NCBI RefSeq assembly: GCF_001613405.1
Contig: NZ_BDCH01000013.1
Location: 186,001 to 250,000 of the forward strand
Direction: 5' to 3'
Length of the DNA: 64,000 nt
From: Nocardia crassostreae
GTDB lineage: Bacteria > Actinomycetota > Actinomycetes > Mycobacteriales > Mycobacteriaceae
In this document: piece by piece, positions 8,509 through 17,677 of the stretch
Layout: each line of letters opens with the position of its first letter
Numbering within the stretch: the first letter of the stretch is position 1
Notes under the pieces: generated by a model
The model's input: the letters and a program-made list of their open reading frames with translations, nothing else
Databases searched by the model: none
What the model was told of the DNA's origin: nothing
Position numbers and translations under genes: made by a program

Positions 8509-8997
8509 GTGAACGTCGAGGTTACACAGCTGCCCGGTATCGGGGTGCGCAAGGACTTTCCGCTGTCGGGCGCCCGTCGCCGGATCGGGATCATCGATCA
8601 CAAGGACGGCACGATCGATCTGATCGTGAGCAAACCCGGAAATCCCGATGCCACGGATCAGATCCCCTTGTCCGCGCAGGAGGCCACGGTGCTGGCGAAT
8701 CTGCTGGGCGCACCGCAATTAGTGGCGCAGCTGCGCGAGGAGCACCGGGACTACGGGGAGCTCGAGACTCGGCAGGTCACGGTGCGCGCCCGGTCGCCGT
8801 ACGACGGGCGGCCGCTGGGGGACACCCAGATGCGTTCGCGCACCACGGTTTCCATTGTGGCCGTCATGCGCGCGGGCCATGCGATCCCCTCACCGGGCCC
8901 GGATTTCGTCTTCCTCGCCGGAGATGTGTTGGTTGTTGTCGGTACGGCGGAGAGCCTGACGGCTGCCGCCAGAATTTTGACGGATGGCGGAAAGTAG
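8509..8997 (+). CDS. TrkA-C (RCK_C) regulatory subunit of a cation:proton antiporter, KhtT-like
   Basis: A soluble protein of 162 residues. The C-terminal half is an RCK_C domain (TVSIVAVMRAGHAIPSPGPDFVFLAGDVLVVVGT), which in KhtT binds a cyclic nucleotide such as c-di-AMP and controls the partner antiporter. The N-terminal half carries a small beta domain. GTG at 8509 is preceded by AGGGTGGA and is preferred. The stop codon directly abuts the ATG of the antiporter gene, as expected for a two-subunit system. Ligand and ion are inferred from the family only. Confidence 0.88.
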   Translation: MNVEVTQLPGIGVRKDFPLSGARRRIGIIDHKDGTIDLIVSKPGNPDATDQIPLSAQEATVLANLLGAPQLVAQLREEHRDYGELETRQVTVRARSPYDGRPLGDTQMRSRTTVSIVAVMRAGHAIPSPGPDFVFLAGDVLVVVGTAESLTAAARILTDGGK

Positions 8998-10179
8998 ATG
9001 GTGGCACACGAAACCGCGCTCTCGCTGATTCAGCTGGGCGCGGTATTTTTTGGTCTGGGTTTGCTGGGGAAGCTCGCCGCGCGGATCGGAATGTCGCCGA
9101 TCCCTTTGTATCTGATCGGCGGATTGGTGTTCGGCACGGGCGGACTGGTCGAGCTGGGGCATGTCGACGAGTTCATTCACCTGGCCAGTGAGATCGGTGT
9201 GGTGTTGCTGCTGCTGTTGCTCGGATTGGATTACAGCGCAAGCGAACTGGTGACGGGGCTGCGCGGATCCTGGCAGGCGGGCGTGCTCGACCTCGTCCTG
9301 AACGCCACGCCGGGCGTGGTGGTGGCGCTGTGGCTGGGCTGGGGGGTGACCGGCGCGGTCGCCATGGCGGGCGTCACCTATATCTCGTCCTCGGGCATCG
9401 TGGCCAAGGTGCTCGGTGATCTCGGGCGGCTGGGCAACCGGGAGACGCCGACCATTCTGTCGATCCTGGTGTTCGAGGATCTGGTGATGGCGGCGTACCT
9501 GCCGGTGCTGACGGCCATTCTGGCCGCGGTCGGATTCGCGGCGGGGTTGAAGACGCTCGGTATCGCGCTGGCGGCGGTCACGGTGGTGCTCGTGGTGGCC
9601 TTGCGCTACGGCAAGTACGTCTCGATGGTCGTCGACAGCGACGATCGGGAGATCTTCCTGCTCAAGCTGCTCGGTGCGGCGCTGCTGGTGGCGGGTGTGG
9701 CCTCGGCGTTGCAGGTGTCGGCGGCGGTGGGTGCGTTCCTGCTGGGCATCGCCATCTCGGATTCGACGGCCCACAATGCGACCAAACTGCTCGAGCCGTT
9801 GCGCGATCTGTTCGCGGCGCTGTTCTTCGTGCTGTTCGGGCTGACCACCGATCCGCGCAGTATTCCGCCGGTGCTCGGCTGGGCGATCGTGCTGGCCGTG
9901 GTGACCACCGCCGCGAAGCTGTTCACCGGCTGGTGGGCGGCACGCCGGGCGGGGGCCTCGCGCTACGGTCGCGCCCGCGCCGGGGCGGCGCTGGTCGCGC
10001 ACGGCGAATTCTCGATCGTCATTGCCGGGTTGGCCGTCGCCGCGGGTGCGGTGCCGAGTGAGTTCGCGGCGCTGGCCACCACCTATGTGCTGTTGATGGC
10101 GGTGCTCGGCCCGATCGCCGCGCGCGTGGCGGAACCGCTGATGCGGCGGGTCGCACGGCCCGCGCGGGTTCCCGGCTAG
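8998..10179 (+). CDS. CPA2-family monovalent cation:proton antiporter, KhtU/KefB-like
   Basis: A 393-residue membrane protein with about 12 hydrophobic segments and the Na_H_exchanger fold. Family signatures include PLYLIGGLVFGTG, a long LLLLLLGLDYS helix, VTYISSSGIVAKVLGDLG and ILVFEDLVMAAYLPVL. It lacks its own RCK domain at the C-terminus; that function is in the preceding gene. It likely exports K+ or Na+ in exchange for protons in response to the regulatory subunit. There is no gap between the two genes. Confidence 0.92.
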   Translation: MVAHETALSLIQLGAVFFGLGLLGKLAARIGMSPIPLYLIGGLVFGTGGLVELGHVDEFIHLASEIGVVLLLLLLGLDYSASELVTGLRGSWQAGVLDLVLNATPGVVVALWLGWGVTGAVAMAGVTYISSSGIVAKVLGDLGRLGNRETPTILSILVFEDLVMAAYLPVLTAILAAVGFAAGLKTLGIALAAVTVVLVVALRYGKYVSMVVDSDDREIFLLKLLGAALLVAGVASALQVSAAVGAFLLGIAISDSTAHNATKLLEPLRDLFAALFFVLFGLTTDPRSIPPVLGWAIVLAVVTTAAKLFTGWWAARRAGASRYGRARAGAALVAHGEFSIVIAGLAVAAGAVPSEFAALATTYVLLMAVLGPIAARVAEPLMRRVARPARVPG

Positions 10180-10272
10180 TCGGGGTGCGAGGTTTGCCGC
10201 CGCCTTGACGCGGGCGGAGCGCGGCACCAGCATGGATGGCGGGGAGGAACAGGTCACCACGGAGGGCCCGCC

Positions 10273-11187
10273 ATGGGCAGCGATGCCGTCGTCGAAATCG
10301 CCGGGCTGAGGAAGACCTTCGGCCGCACAACGGCACTGGGGGGATTGGATCTCACCGTAGCGCCGGGGGAGGTGCACGGCTTTCTCAGGCCGAACGGGTC
10401 GGGGAAGACCACCACCATCCGGATTCTGCTGGGGTTGCTGCGCGCCGATTCCGGGACGGTGCGGGTGTTCGGCGCCGATCCCTGGGCCGATGCGGTCGCC
10501 CTGCACGAGCGTCTGGCGTATGTGCTGGGGGAGGTGGTGCTGTGGCCGGGGATCACCGGCGGCGAGGTGATCGATCTGATGGGCCGGTTGCGCGGTGGGG
10601 TGGATCGGCGGCGCCGGGACGAGTTGCTGGAGCGATTCGAGCTCGATCCGCGGCAGAAGGCGCGCGCGTACTCCAAGGGCAATCGGCAGAAGGTGGCCTT
10701 GGTCGCGGCGCTGGCGGGGGCCGCCGAGCTGCTCTTGCTGGACGAGCCGACGGCGGGTCTGGACCCGATCATGGACGCCCGGTTCCGGAGTTGCGTCCGG
10801 GAATTGACCGCGCAGGGGTGCATGGTGCTGCTGTCGAGTCACATTCTGGCGGAGGTGGAGGCGCTGTGCGACCGGGTGAGCATCATTCGGCACGGCCGCA
10901 CCGTGGAGACGGGGACGCTCGCCGAACTGCGGCATCTGACGCGCACCACCGTCAGCGTCGATACCGTGCGGTCGCCCGCCGAGCTCGACCAGGTGCCCGG
11001 CCTGCACGGTCTGGTCGTGGACGGTTCGCGGGCCCGATTCGATGTGGATCCGGCGCATTTGGACGAGGCGCTGCGTGCGGTGGCCGCGCTGGGTGTACGT
11101 GATCTGGTGAGTACGCCGCCGACGCTCGAGGATATTTTCCTGCGTCATTATCGAGACGATGCCGAGCCGGTGGGTGAGCGCGCATGA
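10273..11187 (+). CDS. ABC-2-type exporter ATP-binding protein
   Basis: 304 residues. The nucleotide-binding domain has a P-loop reading RPNGSGKTT, a signature in the drug-efflux form YSKGNRQKVALVAALAG, Walker B LLLLDEPTAGLDP and the switch His in LLSSHILAE. The first glycine of Walker A (normally GPNGxGKTT) is Arg, a notable departure. The C-terminal ~80 residues are the usual accessory domain of exporter ATPases. GGAGGG sits seven bases before ATG 10273. It overlaps the permease gene by four bases. The substrate is unknown. Confidence 0.93.
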   Translation: MGSDAVVEIAGLRKTFGRTTALGGLDLTVAPGEVHGFLRPNGSGKTTTIRILLGLLRADSGTVRVFGADPWADAVALHERLAYVLGEVVLWPGITGGEVIDLMGRLRGGVDRRRRDELLERFELDPRQKARAYSKGNRQKVALVAALAGAAELLLLDEPTAGLDPIMDARFRSCVRELTAQGCMVLLSSHILAEVEALCDRVSIIRHGRTVETGTLAELRHLTRTTVSVDTVRSPAELDQVPGLHGLVVDGSRARFDVDPAHLDEALRAVAALGVRDLVSTPPTLEDIFLRHYRDDAEPVGERA

Positions 11188-12793
11188 CGATCTCGACGAC
11201 AGGACTGCGCGAGGACACCGCCGGGGCCGGGGTGCTCCTGCGATTCGCCCTGCGGCATGAACGACTTCCGCTGGTGGCCTGGGTGTGCGGGGCGGCCGGG
11301 ATGCTGGCCCTGCAATCGCTGAGCAGCCAGCGCTTCTACGACACGCCCGAGAAGCTCGCGCAATTGCGCCGCACCATGGGCGGCAATGCGGCGGCGGTGG
11401 CCATGGGCGGCCCGGAGCGGCTGCTGGACACCATCGGCGGGGAGGTGCTGTTCGAGGTCCTGGGGTATGTGGCGATCGTGGTCGCGCTCATGAGCATGTT
11501 CATGGTCGGGCGGCACACCCGCACCGATGAGGAGACCGGGCGCATGGAGCTGATCCGCTCCGCGCGGGTCGGGCGGCGGGCACCGGCCATTGCCGCGCTC
11601 ATGCTGGCGGGGCTCGCGGATGTCATTGCGGGACTGGCGGTTTTCGCCGCCGCCGTCGGCACCGGGCTACCGGTATCCGGCTCGCTGCTGGTCGGGGCCG
11701 CGATCACCTGGGTGGGGTTGACCTTCGCGGCGCTCACCGCGGTCGCGGCGCAGGTGTTCGAGAATCCGCGCAGCGTCTACGGTTCGGTCGCGCTGCTCCT
11801 CGCCGTGGCGTATGTGCTGCGGGCGGTCGGCGATGTCGGGAACGGCGCGCTGTCCTGGGGATCGCCGCTGGGCTGGGCGCAGCGCACCTATCCGTATGTC
11901 GAGAACCGATGGTGGCCGCTGCTGTTGTTCCTGGCCGCGGCGGCGATCTCGACCGCGGTCGCGTTCGCCCTGCTGACCCGTCGTGATTTCGGTGCGGGTC
12001 TGCTGCCGTACGCGACCGGGCGGGCACACGCCTCCGCGGCGCTGCGCTCACCGGCCGCGCTGGCGTGGCGGCTGCAGCGGGGGACATTGCTGGGTTGGGT
12101 GGTCGGCGTCTTCGGCCTCGGCGCGGCCTACGGTTCGTTCGCCGACAGTATCGAGCAGTATCTCGCCGACAATCCGGAATTCGTCGCCTATCTGCCCGGC
12201 GGTGCGGCCGATGCGGTGAACTCGTATCTGGCGCTGTCGCTGTCGATGCTGGCATTGCTGTGTTCCGCCTACTCGATCACTGCGGTGCTGCGGGCGCGCT
12301 CCGAGGAGGCCGATGGGCGGGCCGAGCCCATTATCGCGGCCCCGGTGAGCCGATATGCCTGGCTCGGTGGGCATTTGAGCGTGGCGCTGGTCGGCAGCAC
12401 GGTGGTGCTGGCGGCCGGGGTCTCGGGGAGGGGCTGACCCACGGTCTCATGATCAGTGATTCGGGCGAGCTGCCCCGGCTCACCGCCGCGGCTCTCGTCT
12501 ATCTGCCCGGCGTGTGGATCATTGCCGCGGTCGCCACCGTCGCCTTCGGCTGGTTGCCGAAGATCGCGATTGCGCTGGCCTGGTCGCTCTTCGCCTACTG
12601 CGCGGTCGCTACGCTGTTCACCGAGTCCTTCGACCTACCCGATTGGTTCGACGAGGCATCGCTGTTCGCGCACACGCCCCTCGCGCCGCTCGAAGGCGTC
12701 ACCGCGGCGCCGATGCTCATACTCCTCGCTCTCGGCGCGGCGGGTATCGCGTTGGGAATCAACGGTTTACGCCGACGCGACCTAGGAGCATGA
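11184..12793 (+). pseudogene. ABC-2-type exporter permease with a frameshift
   Basis: The permease runs in one frame from ATG 11184 to about residue 412 (AGVSGRG, stop at 12435-12437). It then continues in another frame with GLTHGLMISDSGELPRLTAA to the stop at 12791-12793. Adding one G to the G4 run at 12417-12420 joins the parts into a ~536-residue protein with about 12 membrane segments, the expected size for a two-repeat permease. It is coupled by a four-base overlap to the ATPase. Both halves keep coding character, so the break is recent or a consensus error. Confidence 0.85.
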
Positions 12794-12796
12794 CCC

Positions 12797-13906
12797 TTGA
12801 CCGATGGGATGGGACGAGCGGGCGTCGTCGGCGGCGGTATCGCGGGGCTCGGGGCCGCGATCGCCTTGCGGAGCGCGGTCTGGGAGGTCACCCTCTACGA
12901 GCAGGCGCCGGAGTTCGGTGAGGTGGGGGCGGGTATCACCCTGGCCGCCAACGCCTTGACGGTGCTCGACGCCATGGGCGTGGGGGAGATCGTGCGATCC
13001 GCGGCCATCACCAATCGGCGCGGTTGCGCTCGCAATCACCGCGGCCGCGTCCTGGTCGACGCCCGCATCAGCGACTTCGCCGGTGGCCTGGTCGCGCTGC
13101 ATCGCGCCGATCTGATCGCGATCCTCTCCGCCGCACTGCCGCGCGAATGTGTCCGCACCGGCACCCGGGTGCTGGCCGCCGACCCTGCCGGGCGTATCGA
13201 AACCGACACCGGCACAGCCGAATACGACCTGGTGGTGGGAGCCGACGGCGTCAACAGCGTGGTCCGCCGCACCGTGTGGCGGGAACCGGACCCGCTGCGC
13301 CGCAACGGAATGCGCGCCTGGCGCTGGGTCCTGGACGAGCCGCCACCCGATCCGGTCGGCGTGATCTGGGGCAGCCACGCGGAATTCGGCATCGTCCCGA
13401 TAGCGGGCGACCGCACCTACGCCTTCGCCGCGGCCCGCCCCGGCATCACCACCCTGGACTACTTCACCGACTGGCCCGATCCCATCCCCAAACTGATCGC
13501 CGCCGCCGACCCCGCCCGTATAGTCATCGACGAACTACTCGAAACACGCATCGCCCGACACCTGGGCACCGGCCGAGTAGCCCTCATCGGCGATGCCGCC
13601 CACGTCATGCTCCCCACCCTCGGCCAAGGCGCGGGCATGGCCATCGAAGACGCCCTCACCCTCGCCGCCCACGCCCCCGACCTCTCCGCCTATTCCGCCG
13701 CCCGCCGCCGCCGAGTAGCCACCACCGCCTTCCTCTCCCGCCACGGCATGCGCATCCCCGTCCCCAACTCCAAAGCCCTTGCCGCCCTCCGCGACATCGC
13801 CGCCCTCCTCACCCCGAACCCCCTCGCCACCCGCCTGTTCCGCCGCGCCAACAGCCGAGCCCTCCGCGGCTGGCGCCCGCCCACCCGACCGGCATCGGCC
13901 ACCTAG
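12797..13906 (+). CDS. FAD-dependent aromatic monooxygenase (salicylate-hydroxylase-like)
   Basis: 369 residues with the class A flavoprotein hydroxylase layout: the FAD-binding GVVGGGIAGLGAAIAL, DLVVGADGVNS for the DG motif, and VALIGDAAHVMLPTLGQGAG for the GD motif near residue 265. The C-terminal part is shorter than in PHBH-type enzymes. The probable reaction is NAD(P)H-dependent hydroxylation or epoxidation of a small aromatic or similar substrate. TTG at 12797 has AGGAG eight bases upstream; ATG at 12809 is the alternative and also precedes the Rossmann strand. It starts three bases after the ABC permease stop. Confidence 0.88.
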   Translation: MTDGMGRAGVVGGGIAGLGAAIALRSAVWEVTLYEQAPEFGEVGAGITLAANALTVLDAMGVGEIVRSAAITNRRGCARNHRGRVLVDARISDFAGGLVALHRADLIAILSAALPRECVRTGTRVLAADPAGRIETDTGTAEYDLVVGADGVNSVVRRTVWREPDPLRRNGMRAWRWVLDEPPPDPVGVIWGSHAEFGIVPIAGDRTYAFAAARPGITTLDYFTDWPDPIPKLIAAADPARIVIDELLETRIARHLGTGRVALIGDAAHVMLPTLGQGAGMAIEDALTLAAHAPDLSAYSAARRRRVATTAFLSRHGMRIPVPNSKALAALRDIAALLTPNPLATRLFRRANSRALRGWRPPTRPASAT

Positions 13907-13976
13907 GTCTGCGTCCCCGACCCGCCGCGCGAAGTCCCCCGCGCGCCGGTTCAGCGATATCCGAACGAGTGGCCGA

Positions 13977-14743
13977 TCAGATGGGTGGCAGCAAGTCGCT
14001 TGTGCTGACGGTGTAGGTCAGTGGTGGGTAGCGGAAGTCCGACTCGTGGTTCTCGCGGCGGCGGAGTTGGTAGAACTCGCGCTGTTGATCGTCGTCGGCC
14101 GGGGTGAGGGGGTGCCTTGGGGGAGGTGTGGGTGTCCGGTGTGGAATTGGAGGAGGGTCTTGGAGGTTCGGAAGGTTACGCCCAGCCAGTGGTTTTCCGT
14201 TGCGTGGGCGGATGTGTCCAGGACGATTTTGTGTTTGAGTCGTCGATTCGTGGCGAGGGAGAAGGCGACGAAACTGTTGTGGGCTAGGGGGATTTCGAAC
14301 TTCTCGCCGGGGCCCTTCGGTTCGAAGACAAGTCTTCTGGGCGGGGCCGCTTCGGGGTGCTGGTAGCAGGAGAAGACGGCGATGAACGAGTCGGCGGCCA
14401 GATCGAGGGCTTGGTCGGAATGGCTGCCCATGGTGGCGTAGGCGTTCGTGTACACCTCGAGGAGAGCGTTGTTGAAGGCGTTCGAGAGTCCAGCGCGGGC
14501 CTGGATCCGCTGTGCCAGGCGGTCGTGAATCGGGCGGAAACGTTGTGTTGGGCTGCCGTATCGGGTGGTGGTGCGGACGAGCGGCACGTGGCCCGCCGCA
14601 TCGGGTTTGGTGAGGGTGGCGCCTCGCCGACCCTTTCCGACGTCTTCCAGGAGGGCCGACGCGGAGAGTTGTGCGAAGAGGTCCTCGTCGGTCGGCACGG
14701 CGTGCGAGATGATCTCGTCCGAGATCCTAGGCTCGGGGGGCAA
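13977..14743 (-). pseudogene. AlkB-like 2OG-Fe(II) oxygenase, second of a tandem pair, frameshifted near its 3' end
   Basis: A double-stranded beta-helix oxygenase. YTNAYATMGSHSDQALDL contains the HxD iron motif (HSD), RLKHKIVL the distal His, and GVTFRTSK a candidate 2OG-binding Arg. The reading frame ends at 14018 with a low-complexity tail. Shifting frame in the G5 run at 14108-14112 (one base missing) instead gives PLTPADDDQQREFYQLRR and ends TSDLLPPI at 13977, which aligns with the end of the neighbouring paralogue. The start is probably TTG at 14743 with GGGAG upstream, overlapping the previous stop by 17 bases. The substrate is unknown. Confidence 0.75.
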
Positions 14744-15675
14744 GGTAGTCTCCCGTGTTCATGCTGAAGTTGAATCGGTCGCCGTAGTCGACGAAAGACG
14801 AGGTCCTGTTCTCTTCGGCGTACAGCTTGCGTAGTTCGTCCATGCCTTCCGGGGTGGGCGGCGCCAGCTGCACCAGGTTTCCGGCCCTTTTCAGGTACGT
14901 TTGGCCGTTCTTGTGCACGGCTTCGGTGTTCGAGCAGCGCACCACGTATCCGAGGCGGGTCGGCAGCAGTTCGACGTCCAGCATCGAGGGCCGGATTTCA
15001 TGGGTGTACAGGCGGTTGGTGGACAGCGGCATGAAGAAGACGGAGCCGGGATAGAGGGTCAGGGTGAACTGTGCGGGGAGCGTGGACCGCTTGGGCTCCT
15101 GGACCGAATCCTTGAGGCGGAAGCGGAGTTTCGTCAGGCCGCTGATGTTCTTCACGCCGTAGTCGAAAGCGTCTTCGGTCAGGGGCTGGAGCTTGTCGAG
15201 CCCGTCGTAGAAGGTGCAGAAGGCCATGATGCCGTTGACGGGCATGTCCTTGGTTTTGTCGGCGTGGGCGGAGATCTTGGCCTTGGATTGCTTCCATCCG
15301 GGTGTGGCATGGGTGTTGTGGTAGATCTGCGCGAGGACGTGATTGAGGGGCGCGTGGTCTTTGAAGATACTGGCGGCCTTGTGATTCAGAGCCGCCACGA
15401 TGCTCGTGTCGGTCGTGCCGAAGTTTCTCGGTGGGCCCCGAGAGATTCGTGGAGCAGCGGAGCAGGCGGAAGTGCAGTTCGTCACCGCTGCGCGTGACAG
15501 GCGTCAAGTAGATGCCGCTGCGATGGGCTGCCCCGGGCTTGGTGGACTCGGTGAGGGACTGGAACTCGTGCTCCGCGCGGATTCGCTCGAAATGGTTGTT
15601 GCCGAGGTCGAAGAAGCGGCGGTAGAACACGCCGACACCGTGCACATCTTCGGCCTCGGTCACGTGCGAAATCAT
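14727..15675 (-). pseudogene. AlkB-like 2OG-Fe(II) oxygenase, first of a tandem pair, frameshifted
   Basis: Two frames join into one protein of about 315 residues. The N-terminal part starts at ATG 15675 (MISHVTEAEDVHGVGVFYRR) and runs to CSTNLSGPTE. The rest (FGTTDTSIVAALNHKAASIF onward) lies in another frame to 14727. One surplus base in 15424-15440, either in the T3 run or the CCCC run, explains the break. SAHADKTKDMP carries the HxD iron motif, LYTHEIRPS the distal His, and YVVRCSNTEAVH a candidate 2OG Arg. It resembles the downstream gene along its length. A 62-base gap separates it from the DUF488 gene upstream. Confidence 0.75.
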
Positions 15676-15737
15676 CCACGGAGGCTAGCAATTCAGACAA
15701 ACGTCAACGAACGCGCCGTAATGCCGCTCGTGGTGGC

Positions 15738-16223
15738 TCATTTCGGGCGGAGGTGGGTGATCGGGAGGTTGTGGTTGGCGTGGATGCGGGCGGCTACGAG
15801 TGAGCGGTGGCAGGCCTCCGGATCGCGCTCGACACAGAAGAGGGCGATCGCGGAGTCGGGCGGGAGGGTGTGGACGAGGGTGCCGAGGTCGTAGGGCTCG
15901 AGGATTTCGTGGGTGTAGCGGTCGGTGTAGGCGGGGGCCAGAGTGATGCGGTTGCGCTTGCCTACGCCCTGGCGGTCGTCTTCGCGGTATTGGAGGTGGC
16001 GTAGTTCGGTGGTGGGTGCCAGATCCTTGATGTGGCGGTAGTCGATCCGCGCCGCGGCGAGCGCACGCTGGAGTCGGGCCGAGTTCGCCCAGGAGTAGTC
16101 GGGGCCTCGGACGCCGCGGCGTTGGCGCAGGTCCAGGAGGAGGGCCACGCGCTCGGTGGTGAGTTGTTCGAGGAAGGTCGCGGCCGTGAAGCCGTAGACG
16201 CCGATTGTCGTGATGCGTGTCAT
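15738..16223 (-). CDS. DUF488-family protein
   Basis: A 161-residue cytoplasmic protein. It begins ITTIGVYGFTAATFLEQL and has LLLDLRQRRG, where DUF488 proteins place a conserved DxR, and a C-terminal FCVERDPEACHRSLVA with the family's Cys and CHR motif. The family is uncharacterised biochemically; the conserved Cys/His suggests catalysis or nucleic acid binding, but that is not established. It is the first gene of an apparent operon with the two 2OG-Fe(II) oxygenases. Confidence 0.88.
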   Translation of the reverse strand: MTRITTIGVYGFTAATFLEQLTTERVALLLDLRQRRGVRGPDYSWANSARLQRALAAARIDYRHIKDLAPTTELRHLQYREDDRQGVGKRNRITLAPAYTDRYTHEILEPYDLGTLVHTLPPDSAIALFCVERDPEACHRSLVAARIHANHNLPITHLRPK

Positions 16224-16230
16224 CTCAGTG

Positions 16231-16584
16231 TCAGGGCACCAGTACCGGCTGGTCGACGGCCCACAGCCAGGAGCCGTCGGGCTGGCGGCGGGCGATCTCG
16301 ACGGTCATGTCACCGGTGGTCAGGGTGGTCGCCGTGAGGGCCAGGTCGCCGCTGACCAGCGCCGGATGCGGTCTACCGGGCAGGAGTTCGGGAGCGGCGG
16401 CGAGGAACTGTTCGTAGACCTTGCGGATCTCGGCATGTCCGGTGGCGAGATTGCCGGGCGGGAAGGCCAGGACGGCGTCCGGCTCGTACAACGCCACCAG
16501 TCCGTCGACATCGCCCGCATTGGCGCGTTCGATGAAGTACTTGCCCAGGTCGTTCGGCTCGGTGGCCACTCTCTTGTCGGTCAT
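16231..16584 (-). CDS. NTF2-like/SnoaL-type small protein
   Basis: 117 residues with the cone-shaped NTF2 fold pattern: YFIERANAGDVDGLVALYEPDAVLAFPP, a middle section around IRKVYEQFLAA, and the C-terminal strands ALTATTLTTGDMTVEIARRQPDGSWLWAVDQP. Such proteins are small hydrolase-, isomerase- or binding-type domains; no active site can be assigned. ATG at 16584 (MTDKRV) is chosen because the residues before it look untranslated. It is divergent from the WYL regulator, whose operator lies between. Confidence 0.85.
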   Translation of the reverse strand: MTDKRVATEPNDLGKYFIERANAGDVDGLVALYEPDAVLAFPPGNLATGHAEIRKVYEQFLAAAPELLPGRPHPALVSGDLALTATTLTTGDMTVEIARRQPDGSWLWAVDQPVLVP

Positions 16585-16605
16585 GCATATAAGGTTGCCA
16601 ACGAA

Positions 16606-16626
16606 ACATGACACCTCCTGTCATGT
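16606..16626. promoter_or_regulatory. Inverted repeat operator between NTF2-like gene and WYL regulator
   Basis: ACATGACA and TGTCATGT form perfect eight-base arms around CCTCC. The site sits midway between the divergent starts at 16584 and 16645, where a regulator would control both promoters. It is probably bound by the WYL-domain protein encoded next to it. Confidence 0.65.
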
Positions 16627-16644
16627 ATTTACGAGAGGTTTCCA

Positions 16645-17640
16645 ATGCGCGCCGACCGGTTGGTCTCGCTGGTCTTGCTGCTGCGCCAGCACGGTCGGAT
16701 GTCCGCGCCCGCATTGGCGCGCGAACTGGAGGTGTCCACCCGTACCGTGCTGCGCGATATCGAGGCGCTGTCGGCGGCCGGGGTTCCGGTGTACGCGGAC
16801 CGCGGCCGCCACGGCGGATTCACCTTGCTGCCCGGTTTCCAGACCGAGCTCACCGGGCTCAATCACGACGAGGCCCTCGCCCTGCTGGTTGCCGGATCAC
16901 GCCGCGGCGCACAGGCATTCGGGCTCGGCGGCGCGGTCGCGTCGGCCATGCGCAAAGTGGTCGACGCGCTGCCCGAGAGTTCTCGGACCACCGCGGCCGG
17001 TGCGGCGGAGCGCCTGCTCATCGATCCGGAGATCGATCTCTTCTCGCGCCCGCTGCAGGCCGAGGAAGTGCCCGCCGCGGTGGTGACCGAGGTCCGGCGC
17101 GCGGTATTCGCCGGACACAAGCTGCGCATTCATTACGCGGCCGTGGACCAGACCCCGCAGTGGCGCACGGTGGACCCGATCGGCCTGGTCACCGTGCGCG
17201 GGCAGGGCTATCTGCTGGCCACGAGGTCCGGCGCGGACCGCACCTATCGGATGTCCCGGATTCTGGCGGCCGAGGAGCTCGCCGAACCCGCACAGCGACC
17301 GGAACGGGTGGACCTGGACCAGGCCTGGCGGGAACGCGGCACCCGCTTCCGGACCGGCGGCGACCTCGTCACCGTGCTCGTACGGGTGGACCCGGCGAGC
17401 CGGGGCGAGCTGGTGGGCACTTCCCTGGCCGTCCTGACCGAGGACACCGACCCGGACGGCTGGCTGCGCCTGGAGGTCACCTTCCAAGACTCCAGACACG
17501 CCATATGGGCGCTGTGGCAACTCGCCTCACACGCGGAAGCCCTTGCCCCGCAATGGTTACGCACGGCACTGCGCGACCGGTCCGCCGCGCTCGCCGCCCG
17601 CTACGCGGCGCCGTCCGGGGAATTGCCCGCGGCGGACTGA
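16645..17640 (+). CDS. HTH/WYL-domain transcriptional regulator (YafY-like)
   Basis: 331 residues. The N-terminal winged helix (DRLVSLVLLLRQHGRMSAPAL, then VSTRTVLRDIEALSAAGVPVY) is the DeoR-like HTH_11 domain. The middle holds the WYL domain (KLRIHYAAVDQTPQWRTVDPIGL, GYLLATRSGADRTYRMSRI), and a WCX-type C-terminal domain follows. WYL domains bind small ligands or nucleotides to tune DNA binding. It is divergent from the NTF2-like gene and probably regulates it through the dyad at 16606-16626. ATG at 16645 is preceded by GAGAGG. Confidence 0.93.
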   Translation: MRADRLVSLVLLLRQHGRMSAPALARELEVSTRTVLRDIEALSAAGVPVYADRGRHGGFTLLPGFQTELTGLNHDEALALLVAGSRRGAQAFGLGGAVASAMRKVVDALPESSRTTAAGAAERLLIDPEIDLFSRPLQAEEVPAAVVTEVRRAVFAGHKLRIHYAAVDQTPQWRTVDPIGLVTVRGQGYLLATRSGADRTYRMSRILAAEELAEPAQRPERVDLDQAWRERGTRFRTGGDLVTVLVRVDPASRGELVGTSLAVLTEDTDPDGWLRLEVTFQDSRHAIWALWQLASHAEALAPQWLRTALRDRSAALAARYAAPSGELPAAD

Positions 17641-17677
17641 CGGGCATATGCGCCGGACGTCTCCTGGCCGCGTCGAA

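Noticed and set aside
8890..11148. A long minus-strand open frame opposite the antiporter and ABC ATPase genes
   Set aside because: His/Gln/Arg-rich translation without any motif; the plus strand carries two recognised proteins here.
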